Assembly (NCBI GenBank): GCA_023374025.1
Contig: SIJG01000116.1
Span: forward strand, 330,842-394,841
Source: Heterodera schachtii
Lineage: Eukaryota > Nematoda > Chromadorea > Rhabditida > Heteroderidae
DNA length: 64,000 bases
Direction of reading: 5' to 3'
The notes under the pieces were generated by a model. That model had not been told where the DNA came from and did no database searches. It worked only from the letters and a program-made list of their open reading frames with translations. A program made the position numbers and the translations under genes. Position 1 is the stretch's first letter. Each line of letters opens with the position of its first letter. Below, piece by piece: positions 1-10,846 of this stretch.

Positions 1-67
1 AAATAAAATTACGGCATTTTTCCGATTTCCTTACGAAATTTTTTTGGACCCTTGGGGTCCCATGATT

Positions 68-590
68 GCTTACCACCTGCGCCGCCACCGCCTCCTCCGC
101 CACCCATTCCACCATCTCCGCCGCCGGTGCCAACGCCTCCTCCGCCGCCAGTGCCAACGCCTCCTCCGCCGCCAGTGCCAACGCCTCCTCCGCCGCCAGT
201 GCCAACGCCGCCTCCGCCGCCGGTGCCAACGCCTCCTCCGCCGCCGCCGTTGCCAACGCCTCCTCCGCCACTCGTGCCACTGCCTCCGCTGTTGGTGCCA
301 ACGCCTCCTCCGACGTTCGTGCCACAATTTCCGCCTCCGCCCGTGCCACCGCCTGTGCCACGACCTCCGCCGCCGCCGTTGCCAACGCCTCCTCCGCCGC
401 CTGTGCCACGGCCTCCGCTGCCTGTGCCATCAGCTCCGCCGCCGCCGTTGCCACCGCCTCCTCCGCTGCCTGTGCCACCGCCTGTGCCACCGCCTCCTCC
501 GCTGCCGCCCGTGCCACCGCCTCCTCCGCTGCCGCCCGTGCCACCACCTCCGCTGCGGTCCTTGCCACCGCCACCGCCAGTAGTAGAATT
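68..590. repeat. GC-rich minisatellite, possible proline- or glycine-rich coding repeat
   Basis: The stretch is built from variants of a 24-bp unit containing GTGCCAACGCCTCCTCCGCC, most regular between about 128 and 330 and diverging into 15-24-bp variants (GTGCCACCGCC, GTTGCCACCGCC) towards 580. Read on plus it gives VPTPPPPP repeats (ORF 52-609, 185 aa); read on minus it gives VGTGGGGG repeats (ORF 9-830, 273 aa, with a basic tail at its C-terminal end). All three plus frames and at least two minus frames stay open, because the unit length is a multiple of three and lacks stop triplets, so an open frame proves nothing here. It is a strong GC island in otherwise AT-rich DNA. The minus ORF has an AT-rich, non-repetitive N-terminal part of about 75 residues that looks like read-through. 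Glycine-rich structural proteins and proline-rich linkers both occur in nematodes; I cannot decide the strand. Confidence 0.85.
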
Positions 591-830
591 TTTTTTTTTC
601 ATTTTATAAGTATTGTTTAAATATTTTAAGATATTGTCAAAAATATCCATGATATCTTTAAAAAGAGCATGAATAAAATTAAATGTTAAAGGAAATTTAT
701 TTTCAAAATATATGCAAAAATGATGCGGATGAACGTGCAAATTTTTGGTGTAAACAACTAAAATATGTCTTTCTTCTAATAGAGAAAAAAAATAGTAAGT
801 CAAAATGAGAGAATGTTTTTCTTTCTGCAC

Positions 831-1695
831 TCTCGATATTTGTTCGTTTATTGATTTCCAATTCTTCCAAATAATTCATATGCGCAAAACGAATAAATTA
901 TAAATAAAAATTAAATCTTTTACATTAAGTAAAATTTATATTTGTTTAAATGACATTAAATATAAATGTGTTAAATCATTTATTTAAAGTTTTATCAAAT
1001 ATTCATGATTTATAGGCGCTATTTAAAAGTTGCAGTTTTATAAATTTAATTAAAAACCAGCTGGGGGTACAGACGCCTTTTGCTTTGCAAAATTATTTTG
1101 AATTTATTTTTATTTGTGGAATAAATTTTCCTGGTAATTTTGGGAGTCTCTGAATAAAAATGAAATTGATACCAATTTTGACCGTTTCCTAAGATCATTA
1201 ACCCGTATTTGATAAAAGAGTTTCACTGTTCAGAATTAGATTAGGGATTCAGAATTGGTCAGAACCGATGTCGCTGTTTTGTGATCATTCCCTGTTTTCA
1301 AACGAATTTATTTTTAACAAATAAATTATAAATTCTTTTAATGCTTTTAAAAATAAAAAAAATAAACAATATTCTTCAGTTAGAAATGGACACGAAAAAA
1401 GGACGCAAACATCCTGTCTTTAAATTATTTTTCATTTATTAAATTTAAATAATTAAATTCATATTTATATTTTCATAATTTCGAACATTCTTTTTTTTAC
1501 TTTTATTTATTTATTCAATACTCAGAAGCGCAAAAAACTTTTTTTACAACCGACTAAAATCGATTATCTTCTTTTTGAATTCTATTTCTTTAAATTTGTT
1601 ATTGATTTTCCCCCCCCCCCCCTTTTATTTAAATAATTACACCGAACTACCAGTTCCAATTAGGTTTTTGTTCATATTTAACATATAAAATAACT
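831..1695. other. AT-rich spacer with poly-C run
   Basis: No gene recognised. The stretch is AT-rich. A run of 13 C is at 1610-1622. A slightly GC-richer piece around 1180-1300 has no open frame of note. Confidence 0.6.
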
Positions 1696-2017
1696 AAAAA
1701 TTCGGTACTTATCCCTTTTGCCACCCCCCCCTTAAAAATTTTTTTTAAATTTTTTTCTAGGGTAATTTTATGCGCTGAGCACGAAAAAAATTTTTATTTT
1801 AAGCCATCACGCATTGTACGTGAGTTACGTGAATTTACATGAAAAATTTAAAATAGACAAAAATTTGAAATTACAAAAAATCACCTTATTCAAATGCTCG
1901 TTAATCTGGGAATGGTATTCACATTGAATAAATAGCTCAGCGCATAAAATTACCCTAGAAAAAAATTTAAAAAATTTTTTTAGGGGGGGTGGCAAAAGGG
2001 ATAAGTACCAAAAATTC
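1696..2017. mobile_element. MITE with long terminal inverted repeats and 8-bp target duplication
   Basis: The element is 1704-2009 (306 bp). Its ends are inverted copies: the left arm 1704-1780 begins GGTACTTATCCCTTTTGCCA and ends at GCGCTGAGC, and the right arm 1935-2009 is its near-perfect reverse complement, with differences confined mainly to homopolymer lengths. Both sides are flanked by AAAAATTC (1696-1703 and 2010-2017), an 8-bp target-site duplication. The 154-bp core has no credible ORF, so the element is non-autonomous. An 8-bp duplication fits hAT, P or Merlin-type transposases, but the GGTACTTATCC terminus is not a form I can assign to a superfamily. The well-matched arms suggest it is not ancient. 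Confidence 0.85.
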
Positions 2018-2195
2018 AACCCAATTAAATGCGAAATTTGAAAAAAAAATTGTTTTCGACTTTTTGTTCGAGTCCGGGTTCGGAATTGGTCGAAATGAAT
2101 GTCAGGATAACCCTGGAAACACGTTTTTATCTTAAAAACGAAAATTTTTTATGTCGCTAATCTGCTTTCTTTTTTGATTTTTTCCTACTTTTTCA

Positions 2196-2335
2196 GCTTA
2201 ATGTGTATAACGTTTAGATGAAAATTTCCCCTTTTTTTGATCGTCCTCAACTCGGCCTCAAATTGGCACGATTCGCCACGTTTCGATGCGATGGTGGACA
2301 AAAATTTCAATGGAAATAGTGAATTTTTTAAAAAT
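2196..2335 (+). pseudogene. F-box-like exon fossil, copy a
   Basis: After a TTTCAG acceptor at 2192-2197 the sequence reads ATGTGTATAACGTTTAGATG, aligning with the better copy at 3541 (ATGTGCAGCGATGTTTGGATG). A stop replaces the tryptophan codon region and the frame shifts. The motif continues as CTCGGCCTCAAATTGGCAC and CGTTTCGATGCG to AATTTCAATGGAAATAGTG, equivalent to LGLKLA, RFDA and the HFDG region. It is followed by the same T-rich intron-like sequence as the other copies. Not translatable; a decayed duplicate of one exon. Confidence 0.65.
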
Positions 2336-2570
2336 TTCGGCAAGTTCTTTTTTTAATTAAAAACTTTTCTGCAAAAGTCATTAAAAATTTTTTTGATAAA
2401 ATGCCGGGTTTTTTTAAGGATTTTGTGCCCAAAAATGGGCCTCAAATTATCAAAATGGCTCTAAAAAGTTTTTTTTTTTGTAAATTCGGCGTTTTTTAAT
2501 TAAGATTTTTTTGGCTTTTTGGTACCTCACTTTTTAATTTTTACAATTTATAATTTATCCGTGACTTTTT

Positions 2571-2690
2571 TTTCAGCAATTTCGCAACGTCCTTTTTCGG
2601 CCTCAACTCCTCCTCAAATTGGCACTGCTTTCGCCCCGTTTCGATTTGCTGGTGGACAAACACTTCGATGGCAAACGGATTCGGCAAGTT
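2571..2690 (+). pseudogene. F-box-like exon fossil, copy b
   Basis: A TTTCAG acceptor precedes this copy as in the others. The start is degraded, but from about 2595 the sequence matches the family (CTCAAATTGGCACTGCTTTC then CCCCGTTTCGATT and GGTGGACAAACACTTCGATG), equivalent to LKLALLSPRFD.LVDKHFDG with frame breaks. The downstream TTCGGCAAGTTTTTTT intron-like sequence is shared with copies a and e. It lies about 375 bp after copy a. Confidence 0.65.
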
Positions 2691-3071
2691 TTTTTGAGTT
2701 TTTTGTTGTAAAAGTGAATAATTTTTTTGGTTTTGTGTTCTTTTTTAAGTCTCCTTTTGTGACCAAAAACCTACGGTCTCCAATTTCAAAAATAGCTCTA
2801 AAAATAAAAAATTTTGCAAATTCGGCGTTTGAAAAGTTTTTAATAAAATTTAAAGTAAAAATTTTTTGAAAATTTTCAGTAATTTTTTTTTGAATTTTTA
2901 TGATAAATTTCAAAAAAATTTTCAAGAAAAACAAAAACGCCAACCAGTTTTATATGGCTCTGAAAATAAAAAATTTCCGAATTTGGCATTTTTTTCTTGT
3001 AAAAGTGCCTGGGTTTTTTAGGCTTTTCGCTGCAAATCTTTTTGTAATCTTTATAAGTTTTTCTGTCTTTT

Positions 3072-3125
3072 TTTAGAACGTGCGCAATGACGTTTGGATG
3101 GACATTTTCCCCCCTTTTTTTTTGG
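3072..3125 (+). pseudogene. F-box-like exon fossil, copy c (truncated)
   Basis: Only the N-terminal piece survives: GTGCGCAATGACGTTTGGAT followed by GGACATTTTCCCCCC, equivalent to NDVWMDIFP, after a TTTTTAG acceptor. It then runs into a pyrimidine-rich tract and loses similarity. It sits about 500 bp after copy b and 465 bp before copy d, in keeping with the tandem spacing. Confidence 0.55.
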
Positions 3126-3537
3126 TTTTTTCGGTTTTTTTTTTTGTTCTTTTTTTGGTAGAAATGGACAAAATCTCGCCGCCGAAATCTGGCCGGGATA
3201 AAATCTCATCGCAGAAATTTCAAAAAAAAATTTAAAACAGAAATTTTTCAAGGACAAAATCTTAGAAAATTTTTTACAAAAAAATTTCAAGAAAATGGTG
3301 CGCGTTATTGATTATTCAATTTTTTGTCAGTGGAAAAGTTATTATGGGCAAAAAAGAGAAGAAAATTCAAATTTCTCGGTCTTCACATATTTGTTAATTT
3401 TGTTTAAAAATACATAGTAACGAACTGAAATTCAGCCATCAGTGCTTAATTAAACGATAATTTAAGTCATTTTAGACCAAAAAACGTGAACATTTTTCTT
3501 TTAAATTTCTCAAAACATTTTTTTTTCACAATTTCAG

Positions 3538-4450
3538 TTGATGTGCAGCGATGTTTGGATGGACATTTTCCCTCGTCTTCAACTCGGCCTCAAATTGGCA
3601 TTGCTTTCGCCACGTTTCAATGCGTTGGTGGACAAACATTTTGATGGCGAAAGCGAATTTTCCCGACCGTCCGTTGCCCAGAAAAATTCGCGCTACTTTT
3701 TCACTTTACGCCACATAAAAAAACAAAAAAAATTTTTTTGTATTTTTCTGGGGTTTCCAAGGGGTGCTGATCTCGAATATGACATTCATTTCCACCCATT
3801 TCAAATCCCGGACCCTGGATTTTCTTCGTTTAAATCACCAAATTTTTGATAAAAGAGGCACTTATTTAGATTTGTGGATTCGCCAGCCGATTTGTGACAT
3901 TTTGTTCGTGAAATATGGCCATTTTGTGTCAAACATTTGCCACTTGGGCTTTGTCGATGGTGGTCATTTGGACAATTTGCGTTGTCTCATTTCACCGACA
4001 ATTCTCATCGATCTCAACCAATTGAATTCAACTATTCAGGGGCTTTGTTGCCCGCTGCAATTGGTGATGATTTTGCTGCGCCAAATGCAACTCCTGGCCG
4101 AGCGTTGTCCAAATGGTTGCACTCTCCAAGAAAAGAGATGGCCACCCAAGCAATTGCGTTGTGCACTTTTGAACGAACAAAGGAATGAATATTGATTGGG
4201 TCAACAGTTTCAAGAAGGTGGCCGATATTTTCGGCAAATTACTGATTTTTAAATTTCAATTGTTTAAGGATTTTTGCGTGCCACCACCATTCTTTCGGCT
4301 TTTTGAAGGCACTAATTGCATTGGGTGAGTAATTAAAAAGCGATTTGATTTTACTGAAATAATTAAAATTGCGATTAATTAAGGCCATTTTCTCCGCCAC
4401 CACCAGCAGAAGAACAAGAGGCGGGACAAAGCATCAAATGGGCCGTCTTC
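3538..4450 (+). pseudogene. F-box-like family gene, longest copy, frameshifted
   Basis: After TTTCAG at 3532-3537 an ATG at 3541 opens MCSDVWMDIFPRLQLGLKLA, then LLSPRFNALVDKHFDGESEF, the F-box-like N-terminal module of a family expanded in cyst nematodes. In relatives F-box proteins recruit substrates to SCF ubiquitin ligases; that role is inferred here. From 3764 a second frame carries the family's middle part: FLRLNHQIFDKRGTYLDLWI, SNICHLGFVDGGHLDNLR and SPTILIDLNQLNS (to about 4040). The tail then jumps frame twice: ALLPAAIGDD and GRALSKWLHSPRK in the frame of 3937-4188, then PPKQLRC back in the 3764 frame. IDWVNSFKK follows at about 4192. A possible last intron (GTGAGT at 4326, ending TTAAG at 4383) would join PPPFFRLFEG to PFSPPPPAEE and a stop at about 4453. 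The frame changes indicate a pseudogene, or a gene whose introns I cannot place. Confidence 0.65.
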
Positions 4451-4453
4451 TGA

Positions 4454-5185
4454 CAATAAGTGACAGACAAAACAACAAAAACGGTGATCAGCCGCAGAAG
4501 AAATGAATTAATTGAGAATGGCCGGCCGATAATAATTCATCAGTGATAAAATGTATTTTATGAAGAAAAACCGGTACTTTTCCGTTTGGGGGGCCCCTCA
4601 TTTATTCAAATTAAAAAACGTCAATAAAAAGCGCGATTTGAGAAATTTCGCTTTTTCATTTGTGTTTCGGGGTTCCTTTACTAAATTAAGCACGTAATGG
4701 GTTTTCTAAGTTCATTACACACATTTTAAGGAGTTGATATGCACAAAATTTTTATAGATTCCAAAAATGCCCAAATTAAAAATTTTTTCCGAATTCATAA
4801 TTTTTTTTTAAGTGTCAGGTTTTTTCGTGTTTTATTATTACGTAATTTTTAGGTCTAAATTAAAAAAATAGAAATAATCCCATAGTGTGTAATTGCGGGG
4901 GGGGGGGGGGTCCAAAAAGGCCATAAAACGTTCATCCGCCGACCATTGCAAAATGTTTTCTGCCACAATTGGTTAAAACCAGCGTTAATTGTTGAATAAT
5001 CGAACTATGAGGACATGTGAGCAAAATTTGTAAATTTCATGACATAAAATAGCAATTTTTTGTAAATTTTTAATGTTTTTATTTTTAGAAAATTTGGTTT
5101 TGTATAAAATTCTCTAAGAGATTTTGGTCTTAAGATTTTTTCAAAACTTATTGCTCTCTTTTCCGCTAAATTATTAATTTTCATA
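4454..5185. other. AT-rich spacer with poly-G run
   Basis: No gene recognised. A run of 14 G is at 4897-4910. A GGCCGGCC palindrome is near 4522. The rest is AT-rich, without repeats I could match elsewhere. Confidence 0.5.
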
Positions 5186-5330
5186 ATTTCAGTGATGTGC
5201 AGCGATGTTTGAATGGACATTTTCCCCTTTTTTGACCGTCTTCAACTCGGCCTCAAATTGTCACTGATTTTCCTCCTATTTCAAAGCGTTCGTGGACAGA
5301 CATTTTGATGGTAAACTGAATTTTTTTAAA
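5186..5330 (+). pseudogene. F-box-like exon fossil, copy e
   Basis: TTTCAG is followed by TGATGTGCAGCGATGTTTGA, where the tryptophan codon of copy d (TGG) has become TGA. The rest of the motif is present but broken (CTTCAACTCGGCCTCAAATT; CATTTTGATGGTAAACTGAA). It is followed by a T-rich intron-like segment with GTGCCCGGGTTTT and TATGCCCAAAAAAGGGCAT, resembling the sequence downstream of copy a. This shows that the duplicated unit was genomic and included intron sequence. Confidence 0.65.
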
Positions 5331-5633
5331 GTGCCCGGGTTTTCGGGTTTTTTACTGTTTTTAAGGTTATATGCCCAAAAAAGGGCATCCATTTTCAAAA
5401 GGACTTAGAAAATAAATAATTTTTCAAAGTTCGGCAAGTTTTTTTTGATTTTTTTTTGTATAAAGGAATAGTTTTTTAGTGTTTTAATGATTTTTTGCCA
5501 AAAAAACGGCTTCTAATTTTAAAATGGCTTTGACAAAAAATATTTTTCCAAATTCCGCGTTTTATTATAAAAGTGCCTGTTTTTAGGGATTTTGATTAAA
5601 TCATTTTTTGAAATTTAAAATTTTTCTTGACTT

Positions 5634-5790
5634 TTTTTTCAGCACATGGGCAAAGAAGTTTGGATGGACATTTTACTTTTTTTTTGGCAATGTCCAACTC
5701 GGTCTCAAATTGGCACTGATTTCGCCCCGTTTCGATTCGCTGCTGGACATATTTCATTGCCAAAAGCGGATTGCTGCGCAAGTTTCAATT
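5634..5790 (+). pseudogene. F-box-like exon fossil, copy f
   Basis: After TTTTTTTCAG the sequence reads ATGGGCAAAGAAGTTTGGAT, equivalent to MGKEVWMDI. The motif resumes as VQLGLKLALISPRFDSLLDI in the frame of 5608-5841 and ends in FHCQKRI. A T-rich tract interrupts the DIF segment and shifts the frame. It lies about 450 bp after copy e. This is the last copy in the array. Confidence 0.6.
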
Positions 5791-5844
5791 TTTCTCAAAT
5801 TAACCGGTCAATGTTTAAGCTGTAAAATTATGATTGCATAGATC

Positions 5845-6240
5845 AATTAAAAAATTGAAAATCAGAAACTATTTTCTTTGTTGAAAAACCATTTATTTTT
5901 TAAAATTAGTAATTTTAAAATCTATGAAAATCAATTATTGTGATTTTTTAAAATCTCAACATTGATGAGGTGATAACAATTCCATCCAGTAAATTTTTGA
6001 AAAATAAAAATTCTCTCAGGCAGTTGCTGTGTTTGGCCGGTTAAAATCTTTAAAATTCATCAATTTGATCATGTATTGAATACAACAAGAAAAAATTTTC
6101 AGATGCACATATATAAAAATTATGGCAAGTGTACATTAATAGTTTTACTAGCCCAAATCTGAGGTTAGTTAGGAAATAGTTTCGAATTGGCACGCATAAC
6201 TCCTAAATAAATTAAGAAGTCTTTACGATTGACTGAAACT
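5845..6240. other. AT-rich spacer
   Basis: No gene or repeat recognised. Confidence 0.5.
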
Positions 6241-6246
6241 TAAGTA

Positions 6247-6590
6247 TTAATTTTTTATAAATATACGGAAGTCAATTGTAAGATTTCTGTCCTCCCCATT
6301 GAGACTCACATTTTTTTTTGTTTCAAAATCTTGCACCAGATTATTTTGGCCTCTCGCTAGCGATGGCATATTCGTCATGCAACTTATAGTAACTTGCTTC
6401 AATGGCGAGGCTGTCTGCTTGCGACCTACCATTATTCGTCTCTGTTTGACATACACACCGTCTGCTTGCACATGCAAATATAAATGTTTGACTGGTATGG
6501 TCACTCGATTCCTCGCCTTACATGATGTGGCTGGGCTCCCAAGTTTTTCTTCACTTTATCCCAGCTGATTTGCGAAAATGGTTACACGCT
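6247..6590 (-). other. Unidentified GC-richer island with an open minus-strand frame
   Basis: This 340-bp island has near-balanced base composition compared with the AT-rich flanks. The minus frame is open for 85 aa from an ATG at 6504 and contains VKHLYLHVQADGVYVKQRRI, followed by a basic segment (VGRKQTASPLKQVTI). Its frame also continues upstream of that ATG. A plus frame of 89 aa (6299-6568) overlaps. The minus frame looks more protein-like because it lacks low-complexity sequence, but I recognise no family. It could be an exon, a fragment of a transposase, or another repeat. Confidence 0.3.
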
Positions 6591-8784
6591 TTAGCAATAC
6601 TTTAATAATTTAATTTTATCCACTTTTAACCAATTTCTGTAGATAACAACTTATTGAACTGTTTATGTGTCAATTTTAAAAGTTATTTGTTTATACTTTT
6701 TATTGTTAATATTTTCAAAAAAAATAATAATATTATATTTTTTCTTTTATTAATACAAAATTTATTTTTCAATTACTCATATTTTACATGTATATTTAAA
6801 ATGTTTTCAGTCTTGCCAAAATAATTAAAATTTAAAAAATAATTTCTAAATAATATAAATACAATTTTGTAAACATGAGTTTTAAAAACTGGTTAAAAAA
6901 TTTTAATAAATAACATTAATTCGGTTTCCCTAAATTCTTAGGTTTAACTTTTAAAAAATAACAAACGACGGAAAAATTAAATTATCTTAAATGAATTGAT
7001 ATTTTATTATTTCTTCTTAACTTGTTAAAATGTTTTACAATAATGAGAAAATTAAAGATATCATTTATTATAATTAAAAAAAAATCATGTGCAATTTTAC
7101 TTCAAAATTTTTTATTTATTCTGATTAAAGAAATATGAATTATTTCTATTTTTTAATATTAAAATATGTTCTGTTCTAATCTTCGTTTTATTATTGCTGC
7201 TTTTTATAATAATTTTTTTTTGATATGATTATTTCTTAATTTAAATTTTGTTTTTATAATATTTATCTCAATTTTCTAATATTTTTAGGGTTAAAAACGA
7301 TTAAATCCGTGTGTTCTTCTGTTTTAGCAAATAAATCCAGCCAACCATAATTCTTATTAAGATTAGTTTGTTTATATGAATAAGATTAAGATAGAAAATT
7401 ATTTAAAAATGTATTATAAAGTTTTTTATTGAGTGTTGTAAATTTTACAATAATATATCACTTTGTAAAATTAACTTTTAAATTCCAATATCAATTATTA
7501 TTTATTTTATTTTCATGGTCCCATACTTTGTTCTTGATTTTTCTTCGATTATTTTTTTGTTTTTAAATATTATATAAAAGAGAAGGAATTATAAAAATGA
7601 ATTTTGGCATTTTGTTTTACATAACATTATAATTTTATTTTTAAAGTGTTTTCACTCCCATATATTATGTATTTTTAAGTTAAATTAGGCAATTAACTTT
7701 TACTGAATAACTATTAATTATATTTATTTTATTCTATTATAGATTTTTTTTTATTAATGTTTATATTTGATTTATTTTTTTAAAAATTTGCTTTTGCAAT
7801 CATTTTCATGCAATGTGCCGTTCCACATAAAACGTTTCCACAGGACCAATGGCGTGTAATTAATAAGATCCTAATTCTTCCAAATTATTATTTTTTTATT
7901 TCTGTTGAAGATTTTTGTTGCAACCCTTGACATTTTGCCAGCATTATTGTCACTATTCTACCAACCAATAGTGAAATATTAATTAATATAATTATAAATT
8001 TTTAGTTTTAATTTTCATTTTTTTAAATTTCTAATTTGCTCATATTTTTAATCATTTTTATTTTATGGTAATGCGTTGTTATGTTAAAAAATTGAATGAA
8101 TATTGTGGAATTGATTATAATTTCTTTAAATTTGTTTAATGGCATAACTTTTATATTCAGGCTTATAATAACTTTAATTTGGTTTTATTAATTAATGCAT
8201 TTGGAGTTGAAACATTATTGATAGATTGTTGTCAAGCATAATCAAGAATTTTTATAAAATTTGTTGTAGATTTACAGGACGGGATTATTTACAAAAAAAA
8301 ACAATAATAAAAAGGAATTTTAATCGTTATATAATTTTTACTGATTCAGATACAAATAGAATTTTTAATATAACAAATAAAATAAAATTTATTTATTTTT
8401 AAATTATATAGAATTATAAATGTTTTAGTTTTAAAAGTTATTAATTGTGAGTCCTTTTAATATTTTAAATTAATTAAGTTCAATATGCTTAAATGATTGA
8501 AATCTTTTTTAGAACTTGGAATTAAATGTTTTATAATTTTACATTATTTTGGTAAATACCAAAAAATCATGACAGGTAAGAGATTGTGGTTTAAAAAGAA
8601 AAGTTATTGTAAGTAAAAATTTTAAATTTATAATTTAATTTATTATAAAATAATTAAATTAAAATTTTTATCTTTTATTTTTTTTTGAACACTTGGTCTA
8701 TTTTATTTTGTATTAATATTAATTTAAAATATTTATTCTCACCTATAACGCTATTTCGAACAGCTCTAAAACGGACAGATAGCA
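6591..8784. other. T-rich AT-rich block
   Basis: About 2.2 kb of very AT-rich DNA, mostly with T exceeding A on plus. No gene recognised. The word GCATTTGGAGTT at 8197-8208, with similar flanks, recurs at 34762-34773. Confidence 0.5.
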
Positions 8785-9285
8785 TTATTGGTAACAGAAA
8801 TAAAGATACATAAATATCGTTTAATAATAAATTATTTATTAATTAAAAATGAATGTTTAAAGTAACTTAATTTTATAAATTTTTTAAATTCTATTGATAT
8901 TAAAAAAAATTTATTTTTAACAATAATTACGTAGATATAGACATTAAATAATTAAAATCTTTATAATTTTTTTTGTTCTTTTCTGAAAATCCATTTAAAA
9001 TAATTATAATCAAGTAATTTTTGTTGCAAACAAATAAATTCTTAAAAAAAATAATGCTAATGAGGACGTTTAATTTAATGTGTTAAATGAACAAATTAAT
9101 ATTTCTAAATCAAATTCACTAAAAATTATAAATTATTTTTGGCACTCTCACTAAATGACAGATGAAGCTAAGAAATAAAAAGTAAATATGGGCGATACTT
9201 TATTCCATTTGGTAACAGGAAATAAAGACACATTAATTAACGTTAATAATTTTTTGTTAATAAACAAATTAAAATTGGATCAGTA
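8785..9285. repeat. Pair of diverged direct repeats
   Basis: Two segments about 420 bp apart share GGTAACAG.AAATAAAGA.ACAT, followed by AAT.A.CGTT.AATAAT (about 8791-8850 and 9210-9270), each preceded by a short ACAGAT-containing stretch. They look like a tandem duplication, or two copies of an old dispersed repeat. No coding potential seen. Confidence 0.5.
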
Positions 9286-9424
9286 GATTTTGTAGATTTT
9301 AATGCGTTACATTTTTTTATTATCATCTTTTACAAGATATAACACAAACTAAATTACATTTACTAAATAATATACTTCTTTGGTTTTCTTTTATATATTA
9401 ATTATTTCATTATTGAAAAATACA

Positions 9425-9560
9425 TCGTGAAACACATCGGCGGGAGCGCTGGGGCGGCAAATCGGGATGCGGGTGGCGATGTGGACGGTTGACCTTGGAT
9501 TGGAAAAAGAACAAAGAATTGTTTACGGACTTGGATTGATTCTCGAGATGATTTATTTTT
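9425..9560. other. Unidentified GC-rich island
   Basis: About 120 bp starting ACATCGGCGGGAGCGCTGGG is sharply GC-rich within AT-rich DNA. Two plus frames are open for 15-35 codons across it. No family recognised; it could be a remnant exon or a repeat end. Confidence 0.3.
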
Positions 9561-10020
9561 AATTTTTATAGTTTAATTCTGTTTTTTTAATTTGTCTTTC
9601 ATTTACTTCACATAATTTATTAGTTAGCATAATTGTATAAACCAATCCATTTAATTATTATTATTATAAATTGAATTTTTAATATATTTTCAATTTATAA
9701 ATTGAAAATTAAATTGTTTATTTATAATTTTTTCATTTCTTTATATAATTATTTTATGATTATAAAAAAATTGTATTACTAAAGTTGCTATCATTTTTAA
9801 TTTAATTAAAATTTCTTATTTATTAATTTTATTAAAACTATTTATTATTTATTCCAATATTTAATTAATTATAACAAATAAATAATTAATTTTAATACAA
9901 ATCATTTATCAAAAATTGTTTATTTAAATTTTAAATTATTTTTTTATTAATTTATAAATCAAACTATTTAAAATTAATTAAAAACATGTAAAAATAAGCA
10001 AAAAACAAATAGAAAAATAA
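9561..10020. other. AT-rich spacer
   Basis: No gene or repeat recognised. Confidence 0.5.
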
Positions 10021-10846
10021 TTTACACCGCCCGGCTTCGAACTTTCCCCCCTCCCAAAAAAATGATGACCCAGAATCCCCAATCACACAGGGATTCTGAG
10101 GTCTTAGCGATTTCAGAACCGAGTTATGAATTTTTTTCTGAAAATTCGAAAATTTCCAGAATTTCTGGAATAACTTTTTTCTTTTTAGAGATAGAAATAC
10201 CAAATAAATCCCATAAAATTCTCCTTATTTTTTGCTATTTTTAATGCTTTATTGCATGAAAATCGTCCCACAATGAAATGAGCTATGAATTTTCAAAATA
10301 AAACCCAAAATCCTGAGGGCCAAAAAATTTCCAAAAATTAAAGAATTTTTAAAAATTTCCAAAAATTCTGAAACGTGAAACAAAGGTCATATTCGTGCTC
10401 AGCACCTCAAAATGCCCCAGAAAAAAATTTTTCGCCCCCATTCTGGCCCTAAAAAAAATTTTCGAAAATTTCTAGGGGGCCTAGCTCAAAAATTTTTGAA
10501 AATTTTCCTACATATAGGGCACCATTCGATAGAGCTTCGAAAGCTCTACAATTTTGTCCTAAGCATTTTTTCACTAAAGTCAACCCCTGACGAGTTATGG
10601 GCCCGGGACTCAAATGTCCCGCTTAGGCCAAAATTTTTTTCTATTTCCGGAAAAAAACCGAAATTTTTCCGAAAAAAATACCAGTCGATAGAGCTCGAAA
10701 AACTGCTTCCCAAAAGTGCTCTCCGTTTTCCCCGGAAAAATCGGCAAAAAATCCTAAAATTCAAAAACCCAAAAACCGACTTTTAGGCCTAGCTCGAGAA
10801 ATTTTGAAAATTTTCGAAATTTTAAAATCTGGAAAATTCGTGCTTA
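10021..10846. repeat. Repeat-like block rich in AAAATTT and CGAAA words, upstream of the Helitron
   Basis: Composition differs from the flanking AT-rich DNA: many AATTTT.CGAAA and CCGGAAAA words. There are two copies of TCGATAGAGCT (10526 and 10685), each followed by CGAAA. The short ORFs here (10412-10786 plus and 10546-10764 minus) are low-complexity and not convincing. It most likely belongs to a dispersed repeat; it may or may not be part of the Helitron. Confidence 0.45.

Noticed and set aside
1825..2019. 64-aa minus ORF in the MITE
   Set aside because: It is mostly the reading of the inverted-repeat arm and homopolymer tracts.
6600..9400. Insertion of mitochondrial DNA, considered because of the high AT content
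   Set aside because: No recognisable mitochondrial protein, rRNA or tRNA sequence; stop codons in all frames under both nuclear and invertebrate mitochondrial reading as far as I could follow.
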